From assembly GCA_011369445.1 (NCBI GenBank), contig DRQF01000245.1, positions 1 to 43,054 on the forward strand: a DNA stretch of 43,054 bases, read 5' to 3'. Position 1 is the stretch's first letter; each line of letters begins with the position of its first letter. The position numbers and the translations under genes were made by a program. The stretch is from Planctomycetota bacterium (GTDB taxonomy: Bacteria; Planctomycetota; GCA-002687715; DRQF01). A model generated the notes under the pieces. That model was not told where the DNA came from and did not search any database. It worked only from the letters and a program-made list of their open reading frames with translations. Shown here one piece after another: positions 34,042 through 42,254 of the stretch.

Positions 34042-34056
34042 CCCCCCGGGGGGGGG
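34042..34056. repeat. C6G9 homopolymer run
   Basis: Six C followed by nine G between the OsmC-like gene and the FG-GAP leader. Such runs are prone to slippage in replication and to sequencing error. It lies outside coding sequence. Confidence 0.7.
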
Positions 34057-34072
34057 CGGTGCGGGTGAAGTC

Positions 34073-34483
34073 TCAATTCCCTGTCGTAAAGTCCACATCC
34101 AATTGGATATCCGGGTGAAGACTCATACGAACGGGACAGGTGTCGGCGGATCTTCGCAGGCCCTCTTCATGCCGGGGATCCAGTCCGCCCGGAAGACGAA
34201 TGCTCACTTTCAATCCGCTCACACGTCGCGGAGGCGTGTCACTCATGATCTTGTCGACATGGCCGTCCAGGCCGGTGAGGTCGAGATCATGGCGTTTCGC
34301 GTAGATACCCATGATGGTCAGCATGCATGTGAGCAGAGACGTGGCGAGGAGGTCCGTGGGTGAAAACGCCGCCCCTCGCCCCTCATTGTCCTTCGGGGCG
34401 TCGGTCGCAAGAGTTGTACCGCTCGGGTCGTGCATAGCGGCGCATCGAAGCTCCCCTTCGTATCGAACTCGGATTCGGACCAT
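34073..34483 (-). CDS. OsmC/Ohr family protein
   Basis: The 136-residue protein belongs to the OsmC family of thiol-dependent peroxidases that reduce organic hydroperoxides. The two redox cysteines are visible in SLLTCMLTIMG and SADTCPVRMSLHP, and the family's FSPTDLLATSLL stretch precedes the first. It fits the YhfA-like branch (HDLDLTGLDGHVDKIM) more than Ohr, so direct peroxidase activity is not certain. ATG 34483 has GGAGG upstream. It is a monocistronic gene divergent from the cyclic-nucleotide module. Cytoplasmic. Confidence 0.92.
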   Translation of the reverse strand: MVRIRVRYEGELRCAAMHDPSGTTLATDAPKDNEGRGAAFSPTDLLATSLLTCMLTIMGIYAKRHDLDLTGLDGHVDKIMSDTPPRRVSGLKVSIRLPGGLDPRHEEGLRRSADTCPVRMSLHPDIQLDVDFTTGN

Positions 34484-34574
34484 GATGCAACCTCCAGGCG
34501 TATTCTGCCGAGAAATCGAAGGGATGTCGACCTGACTTCGACGCCCGCTCGCTTCCCGGATGGGGAGTTTCGTA

Positions 34575-34580
34575 TACGAT
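34575..34580 (+). promoter_or_regulatory. Candidate -10 element (TACGAT) of the cyclic-nucleotide module
   Basis: TACGAT within GTATACGATG lies 63 nt before the GTG start at 34644. The region also holds the start of the divergent OsmC-like gene about 90 nt away. Confidence 0.25.
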
Positions 34581-34643
34581 GACGACGGAGGGGCGATTCT
34601 GTGGAGATTCTCCCTCCTGGACGAGTTGGGGGAAGGCGCCGCC

Positions 34644-35423
34644 GTGAAGATTCGACTGCTACCATCGGACTTAGGGTCGGACGAGAAGCTTCATTTTCTC
34701 ACGACTTTTCTGATTGATGACGTCCTTGCCATCGACGCGGGAAGTTTGGGATTCGCCGCTCTCGAAGTTCAGCGGGGAATCCAAGAGATCTTCCTCACCC
34801 ACAGTCACATGGATCACCTGGCAACGCTTCCGATCCACTGTGAGAACAGACTCGTCGAAGAGAGGCCCTCGGGGCTCGTAGTCCGAGGCCACGCGCAGGC
34901 GCTCGAAGTCCTCGACCAGAATCTCTTCAATGACCTGCTCTGGCCCGATTTCAGCCGCATTCATTACGCGGGCGAGCCGTTGATCGCGTGGAGTGTTCTC
35001 AATGACGAGGAGCCGGTACACGTTCAGGGCTTGACGGTGACGCCGGTACTCGTCAATCACGCGATTCCCACCTTTGGTTTCATCATCGACGACACGGAGG
35101 GACGTGTCGTGATCAGTGGGGACACTGGTCCCACCGAGAGAATCTGGGACCTCTGCTGCGAGGGAAAGGAGCCTGACATCGTTTTCGTTGAGTGCTCTTT
35201 TCCGAACCGCCTGGAAAGACTCGCCAGAGAAAGCGGGCATCTGACTCCCGCACTGTTGCGCGAGGAAATCGAGAAGGTGCCGCCCGCGTCCGAAATTGTC
35301 GCTTATCATCTCAAGCCTGCATTTCACGACGAAATCGTAAGGGAACTCGCCGCTCTCAGCCGCGAGTCCTTGAGTGTGGCGAACTCGAAAGAGGAGAAGT
35401 GGATTCCATGTCGGAAGACCTGA
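34644..35423 (+). CDS. Metallo-beta-lactamase-fold cyclic-nucleotide phosphodiesterase
   Basis: The 259-residue protein has the metallo-hydrolase signature THSHMDHLATLP (HxHxDH metal site), a distal His in VLVNHAIPTFGF, the bridging Asp in ISGDTGPTE, and VECSFPN and YHLKP with the last His. It most resembles class-II type 3',5'-cyclic-nucleotide phosphodiesterases and RNase Z-like proteins; the adjoining adenylate cyclase gene, which it overlaps by 16 bp, favours the first. It would hydrolyse cAMP (or cGMP) in the cytoplasm. The GTG at 34644 (reading MKIRLLPSD) fits the family's usual N-terminus and has GGGGGAAGG upstream; the longer frame from 34560 is unlikely. RNase Z-like activity cannot be excluded from sequence alone. 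Confidence 0.85.
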   Translation: MKIRLLPSDLGSDEKLHFLTTFLIDDVLAIDAGSLGFAALEVQRGIQEIFLTHSHMDHLATLPIHCENRLVEERPSGLVVRGHAQALEVLDQNLFNDLLWPDFSRIHYAGEPLIAWSVLNDEEPVHVQGLTVTPVLVNHAIPTFGFIIDDTEGRVVISGDTGPTERIWDLCCEGKEPDIVFVECSFPNRLERLARESGHLTPALLREEIEKVPPASEIVAYHLKPAFHDEIVRELAALSRESLSVANSKEEKWIPCRKT

Positions 35424-37030
35424 CCGGTTTCGTTCTCAACTTCCAGCTGGACGGCAAGGAGCATTCGCATCGCGTGACCAAGGAACACACGATTCTGGGT
35501 CGATCCCCGACCTGCGATATCGTCGTCAAGCAGGAGAAGGTTTCGCGCAGGCACATCGAGATCTCGCGTGCGGGGGACGGCTGGGTCGTCGAGGACCTGA
35601 AGAGCGCCAACGGAACGCAGGTCAACGGAGTCGACGTCATCGAGAAAACCGCTCTGACGCATGGCGACCGGATTCGGATCGGGGACGTGGACATCGAATT
35701 CAGGACGGTCGCTCAGAATCGGACTCAGATGCACAGGGTCGTTGTCGAGGGGGCCGAGCGGGAGCGCCACAACAAGACAGCCGTCTTCGACCTTGCTTCT
35801 CTCAATGAGATCTCCCATCTCGGCGCTAAGAAGTCCGCCGCGTCCGTCGAGGGTGCGGCCTGGGCCATCGGTCTGTTCAATCAGGCGACGGAGGCCTTGC
35901 TGTGCAGTCGGGTCCTGGACGAGGTCCTCGATCGTGTCATGGACATGGTTTTCGAGCATCTTCCCGTGCAGCGGGGCGTCATCGCCCTCTACGATCCGGA
36001 AACCGGTCTGCAGCCTCGCGTGTCCCGCTCGGTCGACGGAGGTCGGAATCAAACGATCCGCATCAGCGAGAGCGTGGCCATGGAAGCGATCAAAAAGGAG
36101 CAGTCGATTCTCGTCGGCGATCCGACCATGGATGACAAGTTCTCGAATGAGGAGAGCATTCTCGCCATGAAGATCACGTCGGCGATGTGTTCGCCCATGT
36201 GGCACGACGGTGCGATCACCGGGATCATCTACGTGGATTGCCAGGATGTTCGGCAGGTGTTCAGCGAGGACGACCTTCGGCTGCTGTCCTCCTTCGGTAT
36301 GTACGCAGCCATCGCCGTGGAGCAGATGCGTCTGAGACGGAAAATCGAGCGAGAAGAGAAGCTCCGTGAACGCCTCGAGAGGTACAACTCGCCGAACGTC
36401 GTCGAGCGAATCCGAAACGGCATGATGACGACGGCCCAGCAAATCGTCGGCGATTGGCTGGCCGAGGAACGTGAGGTCACCATCCTTTTCTCGGACCTCT
36501 GCGGGTTCACGTCGACTTCCGAGCGCATGGAACCAGACGAAGTGGCAAGGCTTCTGAATCGGGTGTTCGATCGTCTCACCGGCGCCATCTTCTTGGAGGA
36601 CGGCACCCTCGACAAGTTCATGGGTGACGGCATGATGGCCTTCTTCGGCGCCCCCGAGGACCAGGAAGACCATGCCCATCGAGCGGTCCGCGCGGCTCTC
36701 CTCATGCAGAAGGAACTGGACCATCTGAACGCGGAGGACGACGCGCCCACGATTCTGATGCGGGTGGGCGTCAACACGGGCCGTGTGATCGCTGGCGACA
36801 TCGGGTCGGCGCAGCGGCGCGACTACACGGTCATCGGCGACGCCGTCAACGTTGCCAGCCGTCTGGAATCGTCCGTGTCGAAGCCCGGGCAGGTCGTCAT
36901 CGGTCAATCCACCTACGAGCTCGTCAAGGACGCCTTCGAGTGCCGGGCCTTGGGCGAGATGCGACTCAAGGGCAAGGAACACGTCGTCAACGCCTACCTC
37001 GTCTTGGGGACTCGCTCGGACGATGCCTGA
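35408..37030 (+). CDS. FHA-GAF-class III adenylate cyclase
   Basis: The 540-residue cytoplasmic protein has an N-terminal FHA domain (about 25-95; GRSPTCDIVV, VSRRHIE, SANGTQVNG) that binds phosphothreonine, a GAF sensor domain (about 150-320), a short coiled linker and a C-terminal class III cyclase domain (about 355-535). Metal-binding Asp363 (LFSDLCGFTS) and Asp407 (DKFMGDGMM) are present, as are the adenine-selecting Lys403 and, in DYTVIGDAVNVASRLE, Thr474, Asn481 and Arg485. The Lys/Thr pair is that of class IIIb adenylate cyclases. Activity may respond to Ser/Thr kinase signalling through FHA and to a small ligand through GAF. ATG 35408 has GAGGAGAAG upstream and overlaps the phosphodiesterase gene by 16 bp; the 3' end overlaps the NDH-2 gene by 37 bp. 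Confidence 0.93.
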   Translation: MSEDLTGFVLNFQLDGKEHSHRVTKEHTILGRSPTCDIVVKQEKVSRRHIEISRAGDGWVVEDLKSANGTQVNGVDVIEKTALTHGDRIRIGDVDIEFRTVAQNRTQMHRVVVEGAERERHNKTAVFDLASLNEISHLGAKKSAASVEGAAWAIGLFNQATEALLCSRVLDEVLDRVMDMVFEHLPVQRGVIALYDPETGLQPRVSRSVDGGRNQTIRISESVAMEAIKKEQSILVGDPTMDDKFSNEESILAMKITSAMCSPMWHDGAITGIIYVDCQDVRQVFSEDDLRLLSSFGMYAAIAVEQMRLRRKIEREEKLRERLERYNSPNVVERIRNGMMTTAQQIVGDWLAEEREVTILFSDLCGFTSTSERMEPDEVARLLNRVFDRLTGAIFLEDGTLDKFMGDGMMAFFGAPEDQEDHAHRAVRAALLMQKELDHLNAEDDAPTILMRVGVNTGRVIAGDIGSAQRRDYTVIGDAVNVASRLESSVSKPGQVVIGQSTYELVKDAFECRALGEMRLKGKEHVVNAYLVLGTRSDDA

Positions 37031-38631
37031 GAGCCTCGGGTTTCCTGCCCGCGCTTGGCCATGGTGTCCTTGAGGAGATCGGCCAGCGGCGTGAGCGCGC
37101 TGGAGACCTGCTCGAACACCTGGCGCCCCATGGTCGTCACCTCGACGTCCGTCGCTGCGCGGACGCCCGCGTTGCGAGGTCGATCGGAGAGAAGGGCCAT
37201 TTCGCCAAAGAACTCCCCGGGCCCGAGTTCGGCGATCACCTCACCGGCGGAGCCCGAATCCTCTTTCACGATTTCGACCGTTCCGGTTTCGATGACGTAG
37301 AACTCCGCCGCCGGGTCCCCTTGTCGGAAGATCCAGTCACCGGCCCGAAAGTACGCCTTGGAGACGCGCGAGGTCGTATCCGTCTTCAGGTGACTCAGAT
37401 CGCGGGAGAAGACGAGCTCCCAGGCCCAGTCGAACCCGACCTTGATCTTTCTCGAGAACGACGGGAGTTTCATCAAATAGATCGTGCGCCACAGGAACCA
37501 AGCCGGGAATCCGGAGATTCTCATGCCCATGATCTCGGCCACGGCCGAGTGGGCGCCAATGGCGCAAAGCTGACCCAGGGGCTTGAATCGGAACGGTTGG
37601 GGCTCAACGCCTCGGAGGGTCCGCAGGATATTCGCGGCGCACTGGCGGCCCTCGCGGTCCGCGAACTGCCCGGTGGGAGGGGCGGGAGAGTCCGTGGCGG
37701 CGTTCTCAATCAAGGCGCAGTCGCCGATGGCCCACGCGTCGTCGTAGCCCCGGACATGCATGAATGCATCCGTGAGGATGCGACCTTTTTCGGTTTCGGC
37801 GGCGAGGGATCGAACGAGGGGAGAAGGTGACGTGCCGATCGTGCACACGATGGTCGCACCGTCGACCGTGGTCCCGTCCTTGAGGACGACGCCGCGGGGC
37901 GTCGCGGCCGCGACGCGAGACTGCAAGATGACCTGGACTCCGGCCTTCTCCATTTTTCTCCGCGTGAAGGCTCGGAGACTGGGGGAGATCTCTGGAAGGA
38001 GTTCGTCGCGCGAGTGAATGAGGGCGACTCGGATGTCGTCCGGCCGGATGTTTTGGAAGAACTTGGAGGAGCCGCGGGCGAGGTCGTTGAGTTCTCCCGC
38101 CGTTTCCACGCCACTGAAGCCCCCGCCGACCACGACGAAGGAGAGATGCCACGCCCTCGTCTCCTCGTCGTCGCAGACCTCGGCTCTCTCCAACATCTGC
38201 ATGGCGTGAGCGCGCAGCTGAACGGCGTCCCCGACGGTCTTCAGAGGAAACGCATGGTCCGCCATGCCGGGAACCCGGGAAAGGTTGACGTCGGAACCGC
38301 AGGAGAGGACGACGTGGTCATAGGGCAGATCGTGTGCACGGCCGTCGAAGCCCACGTAGCTGACGGTCTTTCTCTCGAGATCGACCGAGGTGACGGCCTC
38401 CGTCCTGCAGTGGACGCGGGGCAGCATCTGTCTCAGCGGAGCGGCGACGGCGTCGGCCGCGAGCGAGCCGCCTGCCACCTCAGCCAGCATGGGATGGAAG
38501 ACCATGTGGTTCTCCCGGTTGAAGATCACCACGTCCCATTCTCGGCGGCTCAGTTTCTTCGAGAGAATGCGAGCGCAGCGCACTCCCGCGAATCCTCCGC
38601 CCACCACGACGATGCGTTTTCTTTGCGTCAA
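36994..38631 (-). CDS. Type II NADH dehydrogenase with C-terminal cyclic-nucleotide-binding domain
   Basis: The 545-residue protein is an NDH-2: FAD-binding VVVGGGFAGVRCARIL (about residues 6-21), NADH-binding VVVGGGFSGVETAGEL (about 165-180), CTIGTSPSPLV, WAIGDCALIE and the membrane-docking C-terminus GFPAWFLWRTIYLMKL. It would oxidise cytoplasmic NADH and reduce quinone without pumping protons. A CRP-type cNMP-binding domain follows (about 415-530; FRAGDWIFRQGD, FFGEMALLSDRPRNAGVRA), keeping the Glu and Arg that bind ribose and phosphate. No DNA-binding domain is attached. The start is a TTG at 38631 with AGGAGGG 6 nt upstream; the ATG at 38652 would put that site inside the gene. It faces the cyclase and phosphodiesterase genes, suggesting control by cAMP. 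Confidence 0.9.
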   Translation of the reverse strand: MTQRKRIVVVGGGFAGVRCARILSKKLSRREWDVVIFNRENHMVFHPMLAEVAGGSLAADAVAAPLRQMLPRVHCRTEAVTSVDLERKTVSYVGFDGRAHDLPYDHVVLSCGSDVNLSRVPGMADHAFPLKTVGDAVQLRAHAMQMLERAEVCDDEETRAWHLSFVVVGGGFSGVETAGELNDLARGSSKFFQNIRPDDIRVALIHSRDELLPEISPSLRAFTRRKMEKAGVQVILQSRVAAATPRGVVLKDGTTVDGATIVCTIGTSPSPLVRSLAAETEKGRILTDAFMHVRGYDDAWAIGDCALIENAATDSPAPPTGQFADREGRQCAANILRTLRGVEPQPFRFKPLGQLCAIGAHSAVAEIMGMRISGFPAWFLWRTIYLMKLPSFSRKIKVGFDWAWELVFSRDLSHLKTDTTSRVSKAYFRAGDWIFRQGDPAAEFYVIETGTVEIVKEDSGSAGEVIAELGPGEFFGEMALLSDRPRNAGVRAATDVEVTTMGRQVFEQVSSALTPLADLLKDTMAKRGQETRGSQASSERVPKTR

Positions 38632-38736
38632 TCGAATCCCTCCTGGGGGCATTCTCCCAGATCGACGCGAATCCCTGAACCCCACGGCCGGAATGCGCCG
38701 AGAAAGCCGCCTTGGGGAACCCCGGGTGAAGTCGGT

Positions 38737-38742
38737 TAGACT
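38737..38742 (+). promoter_or_regulatory. Candidate -10 element (TAGACT)
   Basis: TAGACT lies 28 nt before the TTG start at 38771, in the divergent gap with the NADH dehydrogenase gene. The same hexamer is found before the protease gene at 10634. Confidence 0.3.
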
Positions 38743-38770
38743 GCGAGCCACCGAATTTGGAGATGAAATC

Positions 38771-39925
38771 TTGAAAGCGATCCTAATATCCGCGGTCTTG
38801 CTCGCGGGCATGGCGTTTCCGGGAGCCGTTCGCGCCCAGGACCCGAAGATCCCCGCCGACACGGAGGTCAAAACGACCCCGTCTGGCCTCTCATACTGTG
38901 TCCTCACCGCCGGAAAGGGGACAGAACACCCCAAGATCGGTGATGAGGTCGTCGTTCGCTACTCCGGCTGGTTGGCCTCGAACGGCAAGTTGTTCGACAG
39001 CACGACCAAGCACCCGGGCGGTCAGCCCGCGCGATTCATGCTGGGTCGCGTCGTGGAGGGATGGAACGAAGGCCTCCAACTGATGACCAAGGGGGCCCGA
39101 TTCAAGCTGATGATCCCCGCCAAGCTGGGCTATGGATCCCGGGGAGCCGGGGCCGACATTCCCCCGGACTCGGATCTGATCTTCGAGGTGGAGCTCGTGG
39201 ATTTCGTCAAGGGCGAGGCCATCCTCGAGCGTCCGACCTTGGATCCCAGCCGGACGGTGACGCTCCCCTCCGGCATCAAGTACCAGGTGGTGAAGCCCGG
39301 CGAGGGCGCCACCCCCGGCCCCAAGGACATGCGGGTTGTGAATTTCTCCGCCTGGGGTAAGAGCAACGGCTCCCTCATGACCTGCGCTCAGTTCCAAAAG
39401 GGACGACGCACGTCCCTCACCGCCGTCGGCGGTGACTTCGATTTCCTCAAGGATCTGGCCCCCAAGCTGAAGAAGGGGACCCAGCTTTGGGTGGAATTGC
39501 CCGGAAAGCTTCTGCCGCGGCCCGGTCCCGACATCCTCTGGAACCTCGAATGCGAGGAGGTGGTCCCCTTCGGCGCGCCGAAGGACGCGAAGACCACGAA
39601 GACCGACAGCGGGCTGGAGATCACCATCCTCGCGGAAGGGAAGGGCGAGTCGCCCAAGCCCACCTCGACGGTGACATGTCACTACACGGGCTGGCTGGAA
39701 AGCGGCAAGGTTTTCGACTCGAGCGTTCCTCGTGGTGAACCCACCTCGTTCCCGCTGAACGGAGTCATCAAGGGTTGGACCGAAGGACTCCAACATTTGA
39801 AACCCGGCGGCGTCGCGGTTCTCAGGATTCCCGGCGATCTCGCTTACGGCGCGCGGGGCAGGCCTCCCGTGATTCCGCCGAACGCCACTCTCATCTTTCG
39901 CATCGAGCTTCTGAAGGTGAAGTGA
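38771..39925 (+). CDS. Exported peptidyl-prolyl isomerase with two FKBP domains
   Basis: The 384-residue product has a signal peptide (ILISAVLLAGMAFPGAVRAQ) and two FKBP-type domains separated by about 165 residues. Domain 1 (about 50-135) shows VVVRYSGWLASNGKLFDS and FKLMIPAKLGYGSRGAG; domain 2 (about 300-384) shows VTCHYTGWLESGKVFDSS, LRIPGDLAYGARGRPP and PPNATLIFRIELL. Both keep the aromatic pocket residues. The region between contains a degenerate beta-rich segment that may be a third, decayed domain. It should assist folding of exported proteins. The TTG at 38771 has GGAG 8 nt upstream; the longer frame is antisense to the NADH dehydrogenase. The stop overlaps the GTG start of the next gene. 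Confidence 0.9.
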   Translation: MKAILISAVLLAGMAFPGAVRAQDPKIPADTEVKTTPSGLSYCVLTAGKGTEHPKIGDEVVVRYSGWLASNGKLFDSTTKHPGGQPARFMLGRVVEGWNEGLQLMTKGARFKLMIPAKLGYGSRGAGADIPPDSDLIFEVELVDFVKGEAILERPTLDPSRTVTLPSGIKYQVVKPGEGATPGPKDMRVVNFSAWGKSNGSLMTCAQFQKGRRTSLTAVGGDFDFLKDLAPKLKKGTQLWVELPGKLLPRPGPDILWNLECEEVVPFGAPKDAKTTKTDSGLEITILAEGKGESPKPTSTVTCHYTGWLESGKVFDSSVPRGEPTSFPLNGVIKGWTEGLQHLKPGGVAVLRIPGDLAYGARGRPPVIPPNATLIFRIELLKVK

Positions 39926-40887
39926 ATAGAAGCGAGCTGGAAGATGCATGTCGTACCGCGCGCACCCGCCTTGTGGGGCGGGTGCGCCGGACGCCACTGC
40001 TTTTTTCCTCGCATCTCTCCGCGGTTTGCCACCGTCCCGTCTATCTCAAGTGCGAGAATCTCCAGCAGACCGGAGCCTTTAAGCTCCGAGGCGCCCTCAA
40101 CGCGCTTCTCGCCTGCCGGGAGGAGGCGCTCCGCTGCGGCGTCGTCACCTCTTCCTCGGGGAACTTCGCCATGGCCACGGCGTGGGGCGCTCGCGAATTG
40201 GGAGTCGCCGCGACCCTCGTGATGATGCCGGGCGCCGCGGACGTGAAGGTGAACGCTTGCCGTGAATGGGGCGCTGATGTGGTTTTCTGCGAGGGGCGCT
40301 ACGAGGCCCGGCAGCAAACCGTGGATCGTATCCGACGGGAGACAGGCGCGCTGGCCCTGCACCCTCATGACGCCGTGGAGACGATTGCCGGAAACGCGAC
40401 GTTGGCGGCGGAGATCCTGGAGGAGTTGCCCGAGGTGGCCGACGTCGTCGTCCCGGTGAGCGGTGGAGGGCTCTTGGGCGGAGTGGCGGCGGGCCTTGTG
40501 TTTTCCCACTCCCGGGCGAGAGTCCACGGGGTTCAGCCCGAGGGGAACACGGCCTTCGCGCGGTCCTTCGAGACGGGACGACGGGATGCGGGACCCCCTC
40601 CTCGGACGATCTGCGACGGCCTGACAGCCACTCGGCCAGGGGAACTCGGGTTCGCCTTGGCCCAAGAGCTCGTCGAGGACGTCATTGCTGTGCCGGAGGG
40701 GGCGATCCTGCCCGCTGTGAAGAGGCTGGCATTGCAAGAGCATCTGGTGGTCGAGCCCAGCGGCGCCGTCGGGGTCGCGGCCGCGGTTTGCGGCCGATTC
40801 GAGAGAGGGAGGGGGCCTCTCGTCATCGTGCTCTCGGGCGGCAACATCAAAGAGTCGACCCTGCGCTGTGCTCTCGAAGGAGACTGA
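39922..40887 (+). CDS. Threonine/serine dehydratase-like PLP enzyme
   Basis: The 321-residue cytoplasmic enzyme is fold-type II PLP: the Schiff-base Lys is in GAFKLRGALNA, the cofactor-ring loop in SSSGNFAMA, and the phosphate-binding tetraglycine-like loop in VSGGGLLGG. It most likely deaminates threonine to 2-oxobutanoate or serine to pyruvate; serine racemase has the same signature. There is no C-terminal ACT domain, so it is not the feedback-regulated biosynthetic IlvA form. The GTG start overlaps the stop of the FKBP gene (GTGA), so the two are co-translated although functionally unrelated. Length fits catabolic threonine dehydratase. Confidence 0.9.
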   Translation: MNRSELEDACRTARTRLVGRVRRTPLLFSSHLSAVCHRPVYLKCENLQQTGAFKLRGALNALLACREEALRCGVVTSSSGNFAMATAWGARELGVAATLVMMPGAADVKVNACREWGADVVFCEGRYEARQQTVDRIRRETGALALHPHDAVETIAGNATLAAEILEELPEVADVVVPVSGGGLLGGVAAGLVFSHSRARVHGVQPEGNTAFARSFETGRRDAGPPPRTICDGLTATRPGELGFALAQELVEDVIAVPEGAILPAVKRLALQEHLVVEPSGAVGVAAAVCGRFERGRGPLVIVLSGGNIKESTLRCALEGD

Positions 40888-41133
40888 GCCCCTAACCCGC
40901 ATCATTCACGATGCTCTGAGTCGTGGCAGCGTCTCTTCGCCGAATCCATCGTCATTCGTCGTCGACGACGCTTCGGCGTCGCCTCCTCCTCATTCCTCGA
41001 CTTCGACGAAGATCCATCACCCACGACACGCTGTCGAGACGCCGCGAAGTCCAAGTCGTGTTCAAGTCGTTGTGCCGTTGTGACTTTACGGGCGCCTGTT
41101 TCAGATCATCATGAATAATGCGGGCTAAGCCGG
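40888..41133. other. Non-coding convergent gap with palindromes
   Basis: The 246-nt gap lies between the convergent dehydratase and quinolinate synthase genes. No supported gene is seen. It holds a 14-bp perfect palindrome (40957-40970) overlapping a cUUCGg hairpin (40966-40981). Neither is followed by a T-tract. Composition is richer in C and T on the plus strand than in the flanking genes. Confidence 0.5.
40957..40981. other. Overlapping palindrome and TTCG hairpin
   Basis: CGTCGTCGACGACG is self-complementary at 40957-40970; CGACGC (40966-40971) pairs with GCGTCG (40976-40981) around TTCG. The two structures exclude each other. It may help end transcription from either side or act as a protein-binding site. 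Confidence 0.3.
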
Positions 41134-42228
41134 TCAGGGAACGAGTTCGAGCATTTTTTCCAGCGCCTTGCGCGCCCAGTGCGCCGTCTCTTCCTCCACG
41201 TGAATGGCGTTGACGATTTCACCCTGAACGAGAGATTCCAGCGACCACAAGAGATGTCGGGGATCGATGCGGTACATCGTGGAGCAAAGACAGGCGATGC
41301 CGGACAGGCTGACGACCTTCTTGTCCGGGTTCTGTGCCGCGAGGCGTTGGACGAGATTGATCTCCGTGCCCACGGCCCAAGCGCTTCCCGCCGGCGCACC
41401 CGTGACCTCGCGGATGATTTTTTCCGTTGAGCCCCACAGGTCGGCCTTCGCGACGACTTCGAAACTGCACTCGGGATGGGCGATGATCTTCACCCCGGGG
41501 ATCTCCTTTCTGCGCTGGTCGCAGTGGTCGGGAAGGAAACGGGCGTGGACGCTGCAAAAGCCCTTCCAGAGGACGACCTTGGCCCGATCCGCTCCCGCCT
41601 CGAGGTTCTCGGAGGCCAGCGCGCGGGGATCCCAGATCGCCATGTCATCCAGAGGGATGCCCATGGCGAATCCGACGTTGCGACCGAGATGCTCGTCCGG
41701 GAGGAAGAGGATTCTTCGACCTGCATCCATGGCCCACCGGTAGACGGTTTCGGCGTTCGATGACGTGCAAACCGTGCCGCCATGTCGGCCGACGAAAGCT
41801 TTGATCGCGGCGGAAGAATTCATGTAGGTGATGGGCACCCAAGCGTCTTCTCCGTCTTTCGCCGTGAGGGCTTCCCAGGCCACTTCCGTTTGATCGAGAT
41901 TCGCCATGTCCGCCATGGAGCAACCGGCCGTGAGGTCGGGGAGGATCACCGTCTGGTGATCGGGCGTGAGGATGTCCGCCGACTCGGCCATGAAATGGAC
42001 GCCGCAGAAGACGATGTACTTGGCGTCCGGCCGCTCCTCTGCGAGGCGGGCGAGCTTGAAGGAGTCGCCGGTGAAGTCGGCCCATCGCACCACGTCGTCC
42101 GCCTGGTAATGGTGACCGAGAATGACGAGGTCGGAACCCAGGGCTTCCTTGGCTTTGGCGATGCGCGCAGCAATCTCTTCCGGCGTCGTTTCCCGATATT
42201 CAGGGGCCAGTGGGGCCTGTAGCGTCAT
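41134..42228 (-). CDS. nadA: Quinolinate synthase
   Basis: The 364-residue enzyme condenses iminoaspartate with dihydroxyacetone phosphate to quinolinate, the start of NAD ring synthesis. It shows ILGHHYQADDVV, FCGVHFMAESADIL (first cluster Cys), LPDLTAGCSMAD, YMNSSAAIKAF, WKGFCSVHARF (second Cys), HPECSFEVV and GIACLCSTMYR (third Cys), covering the Fe4S4 ligands. ATG 42228 (MTLQAPLAP) has AAGGA 10 nt upstream; an in-frame ATG at 42255 overlaps the ligase stop (TGATG) and is an alternative start by coupling. No nadB or nadC is in the window. It follows the acyl-CoA ligase gene on the same strand. Confidence 0.96.
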   Translation of the reverse strand: MTLQAPLAPEYRETTPEEIAARIAKAKEALGSDLVILGHHYQADDVVRWADFTGDSFKLARLAEERPDAKYIVFCGVHFMAESADILTPDHQTVILPDLTAGCSMADMANLDQTEVAWEALTAKDGEDAWVPITYMNSSAAIKAFVGRHGGTVCTSSNAETVYRWAMDAGRRILFLPDEHLGRNVGFAMGIPLDDMAIWDPRALASENLEAGADRAKVVLWKGFCSVHARFLPDHCDQRRKEIPGVKIIAHPECSFEVVAKADLWGSTEKIIREVTGAPAGSAWAVGTEINLVQRLAAQNPDKKVVSLSGIACLCSTMYRIDPRHLLWSLESLVQGEIVNAIHVEEETAHWARKALEKMLELVP

Positions 42229-42254
42229 GACATCCGTTTCCTTCGCGATTGGCA

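Noticed and set aside
35324-36982. 552-codon minus-strand open frame opposite the adenylate cyclase gene
   Set aside because: It is a GC-driven shadow of a gene with clear FHA, GAF and cyclase domains.
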